Of a stretch of DNA of 64,000 nucleotides, positions 35,219 through 46,923 are shown piece after piece; position 1 is the stretch's first letter, and every line of letters starts with the position of its first letter. Origin of the DNA: Volvox africanus (Eukaryota; Chlorophyta; Chlorophyceae; Chlamydomonadales; Volvocaceae); contig BSDZ01000116.1 of assembly GCA_030268105.1 (NCBI GenBank), positions 792,501-856,500 of the forward strand, given 5' to 3'. Made by a program: the position numbers and the translations under genes. The notes beneath the pieces are model-generated. The model saw only the letters and a list, made by a program, of their open reading frames with translations. It was not told the origin of the DNA and searched no databases.

Positions 35219-35997
35219 AGGGTGTTTACACTTAGATTAACTTCAACGGATTAGGGCTAAAAGCGTCTTAATCCGCTGCAAGTGGAAACTGCGCATGGAT
35301 TAGGCAGGATTAGGGCGAATCAGTCGGATTAGGGAGGCGGGATAACCGCCTGTTGTACCCGATTGTACGAGATTTACTTAAATTAAATCCATAATACTAT
35401 ATATTGAAATGTCTATTTTCAACCTGTAGCTTGGGCTGAAATGTGGTGACAAATTTTTGGTACCTGGTCGCCTCCGAGTATCAAATATCACTTAGGGATT
35501 AAGCCGATTCTGCAAGGCATCTACCTCTTCCCAACACAGGAACCCTCCGATTATCCCAAACAAGGATAATTGAAATTAAGAGATAGGCATTTCGCTCAAG
35601 TTCACTGGCTGCAGCCAATGCAGCACACCGCCGGGGTTGTTCCACTGCGGACAACCTCGGGCTCTGTCATGTTGGTGAGTAGGCATCGTAGAAGGCCGTC
35701 ATTGGGGCTGCCATCGCGATGGAAACCAGTGATATAGTTGCTAATGCGCACATCATGGCAGCGAATGCCTGCCTATTCCTTTCGGAGCCGATCACAGCAT
35801 AAGGACGTGCGTCAGGTAAGAACTGTAGAAGGTAGCATGATTGCGTGTTATATTGAGAACTATCGTGTCGTCGTACGTAATCCGCGCCTTAATCCTTGAA
35901 CTTGAGAAAACGAATGAGATAAGCTTTGGATTAGGATGGATTACACAGCATTAAGAAGAGCTTAATCCGTCCAAGCTAATCCAAGTGTAAACACCCT
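35219..35997. mobile_element. Non-autonomous DNA transposon (MITE-like), 779 bp
   Basis: The ends are inverted repeats: AGGGTGTTTACACTTAGATT at 35219 and the reverse complement of AGGGTGTTTACACTTGGATT ending at 35997. Similarity extends to about 35 bases. The element is flanked by a direct CATAA at 35214-35218 and 35998-36002, as expected of a 5-bp target duplication. No transposase frame is present. Confidence 0.85.
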
Positions 35998-36002
35998 CAT
36001 AA

Positions 36003-37143
36003 CGATCACAGAATATTATTGTGAATGTATCTTTTCAATCCCAGCTTCATGCATCGTGTTACCGGGTACATGTATGTTTACTGCACGGCGCGCGATTATT
36101 GTTTGTTTGTACGCTGCTCGTGTGCATTACTAAAGGTTGGTACTCTACCGTATGGGATCTACTCTGCATTCCGCTCCGCCATCACTTCGCTTCCTTGCAT
36201 TTCATGTTTACCCTGGGGCGTCGATGCATGTTATTCTGCCGGGCAAAGATGCTCAGCCCTACGAGTTTTCAAGAAGAAATATATGATAACCTATACAATC
36301 TAATTAGGGATGCTACCGAAATATCAAAAATCGCGAGCTGTATTTGATTATTGTAAAGGTATTTAACCTACAAACTGATATTTCTACGACCTTTTTGCTA
36401 AATGCCAATAATCTATGGGATTTATCTTGTCAGCAACATCATGAGCTGAGTTCACATTCATATCGATAAAAACGATGATGCGGCCCAGCTAGGAAATCTG
36501 GCGGCCACCTCAGCTGCAGGTGCGATTATGTATGAGTTCAGGACAACGTTGGACAACCGAGCGGCTTTCTTCACCCTGACGAGTTGGCCGCTTGGCACCT
36601 CGTGGCAAAAGCACCGAGGAAATAAAATTTATCGTCTGGGTCGTGTTGTCACACAGTCCGAATCGGATTGTGCTCATTTTCCCGTACAAGGACCGTATGT
36701 GCTAGGGACGCTCGCTTGGCTTTCCCGCCTGGCTTCAATCTACCCGCATCCCTTCCCTCCCCGCTGACATCCAATACCGGACCCGCAAGTCTGTGGTATT
36801 AAGGTGGTGGTTGTGGTTTCTAAGTTTGCTCCTCTGCAGGAGCAGTACCAAGTTTCGTGCATTCATCCCGCGCCCATCTCCAAGCTCCACCAAGCTTTCT
36901 TTCAAGCGCATTTCCACCTAGAGCCAACTGAAGCCTGGGAGCCTAGGTCGCATCATCCCTGAAGACCATCCCATTAAAGGCGATTTGACACGGTATCTTC
37001 CACAACATGACGTGGGAACATATTCAAGAAGTACATCTTGTTGGCACATTTTGAGTCTGGATCTGAAACTATATCGTGCCGCTTTTTGGGCTGATGCATG
37101 TGCAGTGCCACTTGTTCGTTAAGATGGGACGAGTCTTGCCAGG
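36003..37143. other. No gene recognised
   Basis: Lies between the MITE-like element and the 3' end of the cyclophilin-like gene. Small open frames only. The cyclophilin 3' untranslated region should start at 37143 going left; no TGTAA for it was found. Confidence 0.4.
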
Positions 37144-39535
37144 TTAAGACGAGGCCTCATGCAATGGAGCAGCCGTTGGTATCTCGTCCAGTCGCAGTGA
37201 CTCCAATGTGAATGGGATCGGCTGGATCAACCACCTGGTGGTGATGTTGAACGTGTCCGTACTGTTGCGGTACGGTTCTACGGGGATGCGAGATACCACC
37301 GCTGCCATGTCCTCAGGCTGCACGTATGCAGGGCGCCGGATTGAGGCCGGTTGTCAGTTTTTAGAGCCAGTGTGTTTGGGGGTGAGCATAACATAATGCC
37401 AACAGGCTGACCTGGGCAACAGATTCTTTTACGATCATAAAGCGCGTAACACGTGTGTATATGCATATACATGCGTGTAGGCTATGTACGCTTAGGCATG
37501 TTTAGGCAACGGCGCTTACCCTCTCTCCCTCCATCTCCCTCTCTCCCTCCATCTCCCTCCCTCCCTCCCTCCCTCTCTCCCTCTCTCCTTCTCTCCCTCT
37601 CTCCCTCTCTCCCTCTCTCCCTCTCTCCCTCCATCTCCCTCTCTTCCTCCCTGCCTCCCTCCCTCTCTCCCCCTAACCCTCTCTCCTCCTTCCTCAGACC
37701 GTACATGACTGCTTCCGAGTAAGGGGCTGAACATAACTCCAACATTCCCCCCTTCCCTTCTCCACCTCTTACCAGCACCTCCGCAAACACTGTGAACGCC
37801 CCGCCCCACTCGCGGTGGTCCGCAGTTCCGATGAAGAAGTCCGATGTATCCGCGATGAAGGCCGCAGTCCCCCATCTGGGCAGCCGACGAGAGGTGGATA
37901 TGAGGCGGTGGAAAGCGAGCCCTTAAATGGAGTAATGAAAGAGGCTGTGATGAAATAACCCCCCTGTAACGGAGTGGCTAAATCCCTGCAGTTGCAGATC
38001 CTTAAGACCTACAGACCTCAACCCCCAACATCCCAAGATCCGACGTCGCAGGCGGATGGTTAGATGTGGAGAAGAATTCCCTGTTGCAATAAAATAATGT
38101 TGGAATGTGGCAACACTCATATACGAAAGAATGTCAGAGCAAGTAATACGGCCCAGGGAGGGGCCGGGCGCTTTGCTGACTTAAACAAATAAAATCCAAT
38201 TTGCGATGATAAGCCCTATTGTTAGAATATCCTAACGGAAAACATGTCCTCACCACGGGGGCATTAGCCGACAAAGAATGAGAGGACGCGGTCCCGTGAG
38301 GGGGGGGTAAGGTCCAACTTGCAGGGAATAACGAAGACCCCCTCGGGTCCCAACTCGCGGGGTTAGGGGTAACCTACAGCGAGACTCACAGGACGGGAAG
38401 CATCTTGGGGTTCTCCATCTTGACCTTATTCGTCATTCCCGGCATGCCCCCCTGGAGCAACGCGTACGGCGGGCCGTTGAAGCCACTGACGCCCCAGTTC
38501 TGCGGTGTGGATGGTTTTTCGCCCGGCGTTGGAATATGTACATACACACACATATGTATATGAATATGAATATTATATGTATATATATATGTGTGTGTGT
38601 GTGTACACCTATATGTTAGCTGTAAAGTATATCTCAAGAAAACGTCCAATATAAAGGCTACCATTTAAATCGTGGTATAAGAAAAATAACGGGTACCCCG
38701 TCACAGAGCTGTGGGATGACAACTGGGATAAATAGGTGGGGAGTTCGGTCGTAAGGAGCTCCTAAGGAAAAGATGTGTCTTTTTGTGTACCTGTGGCACT
38801 GGTTCATGGCGGTAGAGGCTGCAGCCGTTGCATGCCCGCAGGGGTCCCGCAGCCATGGCGGCTATAGCCTCACACGCCTGGGGTGCCCAGTCCCGACGCA
38901 GGCGCAGCCTGATCTGTCGGGCGTAGTGGTTTTGTAGGACGGGGAAACGATGACAGCATTTGGCGCGGGGGAGGCGGAGGTCGAGCATTCAAGACAGAGG
39001 GAGAGATAGAGAAATATGATGCGACGGCGGCTTCTTTGACAGAAAGGTATGTAGTTAATATTATGAATGGAACAGACACGGAAGGGAGAGAGACCCATGG
39101 GACCTATAACCCCTGGGCGTTTTCTGCTTCCCTTGAAATGCTTTCGTTTTTCTGTAAGCAACGAAAGAGGACGTAACTGCAAATAAACGTTTCCGCGTGT
39201 GGCCTCGTTCAGTCGTACTAGAGAAAATATTATTGGTGTGCGAACGGCTCTGACCTGGCCGTACGTTGAGACCAGCGAAACAGCAGCTACGGTGGCAATA
39301 TTTCGCTCATTCTTCATACGGCTGACTGCGATGGCATTTGGAAAACAATTGCATGGCTTCCGGTCGGACGGTTGTGCACCAGGAGAGCTGTTGCACAAAG
39401 AGCTCGAGTTAAGCACCCCAGCAACGTCTTGCCTTCGCTATAGGTAATAAAGGCATCTTGCCTAGCCAGATCTCCAGCGCAGAACCCCAAGCTAGCAAGA
39501 CCAACAAACAATGCAAGGTCAAAAGCTCGCATCAT
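37144..39535 (-). CDS. Secreted cyclophilin-like peptidyl-prolyl isomerase
   Basis: Complete five-exon gene, 241 residues: 39535-39320, 38913-38791, 38499-38390, 37875-37773, 37317-37144 (TAA); all phases agree. It starts with a signal peptide (MMRAFDLALFVGLASLGFCA), so a secretory or extracellular place is likely. Cyclophilin-fold segments follow: IRLRLRRDWAPQACEAI, the substrate-pocket strand PPYALLQGGM, SDFFIGTADHREWGGAFTVF, and AEVLPEDMAAVVSRIP. Family members catalyse proline cis-trans isomerisation. The pocket keeps Arg-like, Gln (LLQGG), Phe (FFI) and Trp (EW) positions. The Gln before FFI is Asp, and the usual His after the Trp is not obvious, so activity may be reduced. The C-terminal tail after RIP is unusual (NSTDTFNITTRW holds two N-glycosylation sequons). 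Confidence 0.8.
37519..37690. repeat. Polypyrimidine CCCTCTCT tract
   Basis: Long CCCTCT/CCTCC tandem tract inside the last intron of the cyclophilin-like gene (37318-37772). On the gene strand it is a purine tract. Confidence 0.95.
38520..38620. repeat. Short TA/TG microsatellite stretch
   Basis: Mixed TACACACA, ATATGAATATGA and TATATATGTGTGTG units in the intron between cyclophilin-like exons 2 and 3. Confidence 0.8.
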
Positions 39536-42500
39536 AGGGAAATTGTATTATAAATCGATGTTGAAATAATTTAGCTATTCATGCGTTGGATGCAGAATAG
39601 GAAAATCTTGGAGTACGAGGTGGCTAGCCGAAAAACGTTGTAGATATTTTACATTTTTGCATTAATCATAGATTATAACCTATTGGACCGAAATTGCCAT
39701 GGCGCACTATAACAGCACCGGTGCATGCATCCATGCATCCACTCAGTGCACGAACGCAGAATTCTGAGACCACTTCATTAAAGAACAAGCGATACATTAC
39801 CTGAAAGTTTTTATTCCAATCAAGAAGCCCACGTATTTGCAGAGATTCTGTTTTTATGGACTGGTAGGCTCGTCACAACGGCATTGGGTTGCATCGGCCG
39901 TCGAAGGCATTTCCAAACTCCAGCATTAGCAATAGTCAGTACTGAATTCCTGGATATCTGAATGTTTAAATGCACAGAAATGCTATCGTTTACACCAATA
40001 TGCCATATCTCCTTGGAAGCTCCATCAAAACTTGCTGAAGGCCTTTGTCACCGTTCGTTTGGCTACAGTACAGTATCCAAGCAGAGACAAATGGAGGTGC
40101 GTTTTTCCTGGAAAGGTGCTAAGGTGGGGATTCACACGACTCCCTGCAGTGAACTAGCGATTCTGCCTATCGAGAATGAAACGTAACCTTTGGATACGCA
40201 TTTTTGGAAATACTAGGCCGCCAACCGTCCCGGGCACTTACCACTACTTGCGCTTCGTGATGCTGTTTTATGCCCAGGGACAGGAAAATGATTTATTCTT
40301 CGCACTACCTGGTATCGTGGAGCAGTCAAGCGTTTTATCAGAGGGCAGCACCGGCTCAAGGTCGTCACTGTCAAAGCGGTGCTCGCAGAGCGGTTCATGG
40401 CCATGGATCGAGGGGCGTAACGCAAGTCAGTGGTCCGCACATGGCCTTTCGGTGCCGTTGGAAACCTCGCCTCAACTTGAAATGGTCCGTTTAAATTGGG
40501 TCAGCAAGAAGTCAGGGTGTGGTGTTTACAGGGATTTGCCAAGTGAAAATGGAAGGCAGTGGCACGTACGTGTGCTGGTTTGTGTGCGCGTCTGATGTCC
40601 GCATTCCCGCAACACTAAGGCCATCCTGAGCCACTCTTATATGCCGATACATGTGCTGTCCTGCAGTGTACATCATCTCACACGTATCTGCTGGACAAGG
40701 AACGGTCTATTCGGGGGCCAACCTTCTGAGAAGCAGCGATGCTCCTTGCGGAACTACAACACCGAAGGGTCTTCCGAGCGGCTGCTGCGGCATCAGCACC
40801 GCAGAGAAGTCGGCAAGAGAAGTCAGACGAACCCAAACAATCTATTATTCGTAGCACGGCCAATGCCGTTCCTTAGCAGTAAGGAGTTGGAGAGGGAGCG
40901 CACCTTCCGCTTTCCGCTGTCGGCAGCATTGTTTTAACATTCATGGGCATTCAAGCGGAGTACAGAATGAAAGATGCGTATGGTTGCTAAAGGATCTCGA
41001 GAAAGGCATTTACGGGTTGAATTCAATTAAAGCTCTTTTGAACTTCATTCCCCGTGCTCATCCCAAGCTTGCGGGAAAGAGTCGGTACGCATAGGGGTAC
41101 CTAGGGGTTTGTCCGCCCCTGGGTGCATGTGTCTGCACGTGTGTCCGCACGTGTGCTGATGTCTTCAGATCTGAGTGGGAACTCGTTGCCAGGGGCAGGG
41201 AGCACTTCCCCTAGGCCTGTTGTCTTCATTGTATGGGATTGGCGTCAGGAAGTCACGCTTTCACTTCAAAATGATGTGTTTTGGTTGAAGCTCAAGCCAG
41301 CTTATGTTGGGGACCCCCTGGCTCCAACTGTCCGGCGGCGCTGCTGCTTTTTGGTGATAGTCATTAGCCCTATACTGATTGCAGGGAGGCTGGCATGGAG
41401 AATCCCTATCTAGGGAGCAGGGTCTCGGAGCAGTGCTCCAAGTGTTGTGGATATGCACAGAGGTTTGCAACGCAGGTTTTTAGGGGGCATACGTATCTGA
41501 TGTCATTGGCCATTCGCGAGATTCAACTGCTGCTGCTTAAGTTAATTTCCCAACTCCTTATTTTTATACCGGGGTTCGTCCACTCGAATCCTTGCGTCAC
41601 AAAGAGAGTATCCAAACCTAGCTGCTATAAACGATGGGTTGGCGTAATCCTTCTGTGTTTGGCTGGCTGTACAGTTTGGTCAAAACGCAAGAGATATTGA
41701 GTGGAGGTTGAAATTCGTTACGATGAAGGTGGTTTTCTATTGGGTTAGCAGGTCACTCGAAATGTGTCTGGCATTTATGGGGCAATCTTCATTTCATGTT
41801 TGAGCACACTCCGCCCGACCTCCACAGGCCTGTCTGTGCGTGCGACAGCTCCTGCAACAAGCGACAGTGTGCTCTCCGCATGCGTGTGTGCGTGTATGTT
41901 CGATGAGTGCATGTCTACGTCTTCGTGAGGCATCGGTATTGGCGAAGGATGTCTTTTGAGATCACACTTCCGGCCGGTGGTGGTGGGACCTGTCCCTCGC
42001 CCTTCTACGCGGTAACTTATGTACCTTGTATGTTAAGTTCGGAAGCAAACTAAAAATACGTTATAGTTGTGTGTGTAGGTGAAGATCTTGGAATCCTCAC
42101 ATATCCTCCATTGGTTTGATGTCTTTTAGCAGCATAATATTCCTTAATGTGATGTTTCCATTCCAGCAGCAGCTTTCCGGAGCGGTGAGTGGGTTCCATT
42201 TTCGACGTACCACCTGGCCGGCATGTTTGCTGCTTTGCAATTGGACTGCAGCCCTTTAAGCTGGGCGTGCTGTACTATATGCATAAGAGCCCTGATAAAC
42301 CCCAAACGTTTGCTTAAATGACATTAACATTAGCATTTTCTGAAACATTTCCTTTAGCTGTGTCCCTAAGGGTTTGATGCGATTGCGGCTTTTGAGGCCT
42401 GGACTGTTTACGTTTGAATTTGGTTGAGAAACCCTATATGAGGTGCCGTGTACGCGATTTCACGGGATCATAGAGTGTCACAATGGTCACGCATACATAA

Positions 42501-44324
42501 ACGAGCAGGTCGATACATCGTATGTTAAGTGTTGTTGAACTACTGAGTTTTGGTGCGTTGCGCCTGTTCCTGGCTGTCCGTTAATGCCCTGCTCTTCGGG
42601 TGCTGCTGGCTATCCGTAAGGTGTGGTCAGGGCAGCGGTTGACTTCCAGAGGGAAAGAATTCATCTGTGTGCCTTGGGTTTCACCCACATCGACGGGTAT
42701 GACTGGACAGCTGGTCTGGCATAGCAGGTCTATTATTAGACCCGAGCTGCTCGGTATTACACCATTGAAATCACACCAATAGGTCATTTCAGAGGATGCG
42801 TACACAAAATTCCGTAACTTAACGTGTTTACAGCAAGTTTCATTACAACTAAGTGGGCAGTCGAGGATGAATTGGAAGTTCGGGGGACGTAGCCCGAACT
42901 CGGATTTTTCACTCCTAACATACCAGTAGAAAACGGGCGATAGCCGAAATGAAGACAAATTATGCAGTTGAGCATGTCGCAACGTGAACCCATGACCCTC
43001 GTACTGTTCTACACGCACTGCTGTCAATTTTGAATGCCTGTCGATCCTGTAGTGCTTCCATGCTAAGCTCTAAATGAACATTCACTATCCAGCAATTTGG
43101 AAATAACCTCTGAGTGATACCTGGTGTGATGGGACTGTTACGATCTCGCTGCTGGTGCAATAATACCGGCATCCTTCCGGCATGTGACGAGAGGCATTGA
43201 ACCGAAGGTCCCCCCATAGCAATCATTGGATTTACCAGAAGCCTTGGAGACACATCGTGTTTCGTTAGAATCAGGAAAGGATCTTGTTTTGTTTCATGTA
43301 CTAATGTTGGTTGGGTCATCGGCGGTCAACTTATCGTCGGACCGTTACAACCGTACAGACATGTACCTTACTCGACTAGCATGTTCGAAGAATTGGAAAT
43401 GTTACCTGAATACAATGAATGGTTCTTCACATGGATGGAGGGCTGTAATGTCATTAGGGTGTTGCAAACGAGACAAACGATTTTAAGGCATGACGCTCAG
43501 GCGTACCTTGAACAATATAACTTCTTCCTAACAACAACCATTTATTTATAATTTGAAGAACAGAAATTTATTTGCTAACAAGCTGATGGCCAACGATAGT
43601 ATAATAGCGTTGTTATTCAACCCAATTCCGAAGTAGCCGATATGCTGCACGAACATCCTGTAAAATGTAGCTAAACAAGCTATATTTTATGCCGGATTTC
43701 ATCTCGCAAAGTAGGGCTTGCTTGTCCCATGGCAACATCGGTGGTCCTCGGGACGCGGCCGGACTGGACCCGAAGCACGTTGGGGATACCGATCGACACC
43801 ATTGTGCGAGTACATCCAGGCCCGCCTGGTGGTGCGTTATGTATGAGTGGTGCCGGTAGCGGGGTCCAGAGTGCCATGACTCCGTGTCAAGCGTGTTAAG
43901 GGGTTTATCGCGATAGTGAGCTGACAAGGCGTTGTATGCATCCCCGACAATCATTTAACCTCTTGACTGATTACTGCTCAGTTAGAATGACAGTCATGCG
44001 GGATTGCATTCGTACTATACGGCCGGGGCCTGAGCCTGTCTGGGCTCCCACGCAAACAGGCCGCATGCACGGCGTAGGTTTACTTCGGCGGTTTAGGGGG
44101 GACCCATGGGTCATTGGGGCCAGGACCCGTGCGTGATCACTCAGCAAAGGCACACGCACGATATAGTACGGCTAACCGGATGGGTAATCATAATAATAAT
44201 TATTATGTTTATGATTTGTACTCTTAGTCCCACCTTATCATGATCCAAGCTATGGAAATACTCTACCGAGGTTGCACTCCTGTGGCGGCTAGGCTGCGTG
44301 GCCGGAGCGAGGAGGCCTGCTGAG
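39536..44324. other. Unassigned lower-GC region
   Basis: Upstream of the cyclophilin-like gene, whose promoter should lie near 39536-39900. The rest is AT-richer than the genic parts and has only scattered open frames (for example 42581-43027 minus, 43613-43954 minus, 40176-40595 plus). None shows a recognised domain or a matching splice partner. Confidence 0.4.
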
Positions 44325-44466
44325 CCCCCGTCGATGATCCTGAGGAGTACGTCATTGACGACACCGACATCTCTTACGTGCCTTCCCGCCCCAGTGACGC
44401 CCGGTTTGCCCCGCCCTGCTCCGTTTCTGCGTCTCCTTGCAGCCAAGCCCGATCTCGCTTTCTCCC
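44325..44466 (+). other. Candidate upstream kinesin exon
   Basis: Open between an AG and a GTAACC donor (PEEYVIDDTDISYVPSRPSD). It ends with two spare bases, which fits the one-base start of the first firm kinesin exon at 45377 and would read RFLPEDEYDV across the join. There is no direct family match, so it is tentative. Confidence 0.25.
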
Positions 44467-44596
44467 GTAACCGAGTCTCGGTCTCCCGTGTGCCCGGTGC
44501 AACCGCGCGACCGTGAGTGGCGACCCGGCTATGTGCATGTGTATGTATGTGTGTATGTGTGTGTGAAGAACGAAAAAACAAGGCGTTTTGTGGGTG

Positions 44597-44697
44597 CCGT
44601 ATGCCGTATGCCGTATGCCGTAAGCTGTACACAGTATGCCGCATGTCGTAAGCTGTACACAGTATGCCGCATGCCGTATGCAGTATGCCGTATGCGA
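44597..44697. repeat. GCCGTAT / AAGCTGTACACAGTAT minisatellite
   Basis: Tandem GCCGTATGCCGTATG units alternating with two copies of CGTAAGCTGTACACAGTATG. They form nested direct repeats of 7 and about 30 bases. Confidence 0.9.
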
Positions 44698-45376
44698 GCC
44701 AGAGATTGGTGGGCACCCGCCGCATTTAACTTGCAAATTGCTGACTGATGGCGAAGAGGGTTTCGAAGCAATCCTTTTATCTCGTTACTGCGGGTCATGA
44801 AGGCACACAGTGAGGAGGACGTCCCATGGGTCTGGCAGGGAAGACACGAGAATCTGGTAATTAGTGTGTGTTGATATACATTGTACGATCGACGCCCGTT
44901 GGAGTCGTGCAGGACGGCAACCCAAGTGAAGATAACACCCCTTTTGCCTTTTGCCTGGGGAATTACACTCCCAGCATTGCGCCTAGGCCGTACTTTCAAT
45001 GGATATTGTTAGGACGAGCAAACCCTCATCAGGGCGCCGCAATCGTACACTGTGCCGCTCGTCACAACTACATATCATGGATTAACCACATGTTTCAATA
45101 ACCGATTCAAAGTTGAGCCTCTTTATGTCAATGGCTGTGTGTCAACAACTGAATGCTCAGTTACGTTCGAGTTGACCTTTTCTTGATGGCCTCCTCGTGA
45201 TTTCAGCACTCCTGACTGTTGGTTCCGGAGCGACATTGGGTTATCTGGGTTATCTGGATCCCATTTTCCGGTCATCCGCTTTTATAACGGATCCGAGATC
45301 CAATGTCGGGGGAGATTGGCCAACCGGGTGGCTGGCGCTGATACACCTGTTGCTGGGTGGAATTCTGCCCCTCCAG

Positions 45377-46884
45377 GGAGGATGAGTACGACGTGGGCTT
45401 TGTGTACGGCCCCGAGGCCACCCACCAGGATATTGCCGCCCGCTCCCTGCTGCCGCTGTTGCGCAAGGTCGTGGATGGCTACAACGGGGCGGTGCTGGCA
45501 TTCGGATCTACAGGTAGGGTGAGCGGGTGGACTGCCCGCACTGCTCGTCCCTCGCAACCTAACCCCAAACTTGATCTAAGATCCAAGATCCAAAATTAAA
45601 TGCAAAATCCAATCCAATCCGACGATGCGTTCCACTTTATGAAGGCGGGCACCGCCTGGGGACGTCCCTGCCTCCGTGTCCTCCGCCCTCCCCGCCCTCC
45701 CCGCCCTCCCTCCCTCCCCGCTTCTCTGCCAGATCTCCTTCACCCTGCTTGTCCTCCTCCCCCCCCGCTCCACCTCAGGCAGCGGCAAGACCCACCTGCT
45801 GGAGGGGTCTCTGGGAAAGGAGCGGACCTCGCCCGAGGGAAACGGGCTCGTACACATCGCCGTGGACGAGCTCTTCAAGCTGCTGACGGAGAAGGCGGTG
45901 TATGTGGGTGGGTGCTCGGGTGTTGGGAAACAACCGACACGATGTGTCTGTGGGGAGGGAGGGAAGGGGGATGAATGCGAGTGCAATTACAGAGGAACCC
46001 TGAGAGGTATCTGGATCATTACTCCTATCAATATACCGGAGTAGGAAGGGGGGAAGAGCGGGGAGAGGGGGGGAGGGAGACGAACATCGAAACGCTGGTA
46101 ATAATCGCTGACGAAGCCAGGACTAACCGTCAAGGATGACTGACTGTCGTCCTCGTCCAAGGCTGCTGCCGACGCGGAGACCCCAAAAACGTAAACTCGG
46201 TTACCGCCAAGGCCGCGAATAAATGCAGGAAAAACTCGATCGAAACCGTCATAAAGTATACTATCGGCCTCGCTGCTGGCGGCGAAAAAAAACCGCGGAA
46301 AAGAGAAAAACTGAGGTGACCGCTGGTCGGTGTCATGCGCGTGCTCCTGCGTGGGGAGGGGAGGAGCGGGAAATACAATAAGTTCATTATGAGGAAAGGG
46401 TTGAAGGGGGAGTCCAAAGAACGATACACAATACCCCTGTAGAGGCTGCTGTAAACGTTGAGGGGGAGGAAGGGGGGGAGGGACAGGAGGAACGGGAAAA
46501 GTCGGAAAAATCGAATACTGGAAGAGAAGGGGAGGCAGGATTCACCACTCCGTACCCCACCCCACCCCACCCCACCCCACCCCTCTGGATATGATTCCCA
46601 AACCCTGTCAGGTACGTTGTTGGCAGAGAAGCGTCGTTCGCCCTCCGCCCGCGCGTACGACTTCTTCTTAGAAGCCTCATTCGTGGAGCTATATCGCGAG
46701 GAGGTGTACGATCTGTACGGCAAGCAGCAGGCCTCCCGTACTCCTCTGCAGGTATATATCATGAAGTGTGGCGGTGGCTGCGGCTGTGGGACCCATGGGG
46801 GCCTGCCAAAAGTCGGGGCTCTCCCCTAATTGCTCATTTCGCCTGGGACTTATATCCGGCTTTTCTTGCCCTTGGCCCTGCTGT

Positions 46885-46923
<39 letters not shown>

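Noticed and set aside
37482..37790. Glu/Arg/Gly-rich open frames over the polypyrimidine tract
   Set aside because: They are translations of a simple repeat within a cyclophilin-like intron.
42581..43027. 148-codon minus open frame in the lower-GC region
   Set aside because: No domain, no signal and no neighbouring exon in phase; codon content is unlike the genic parts of the window.
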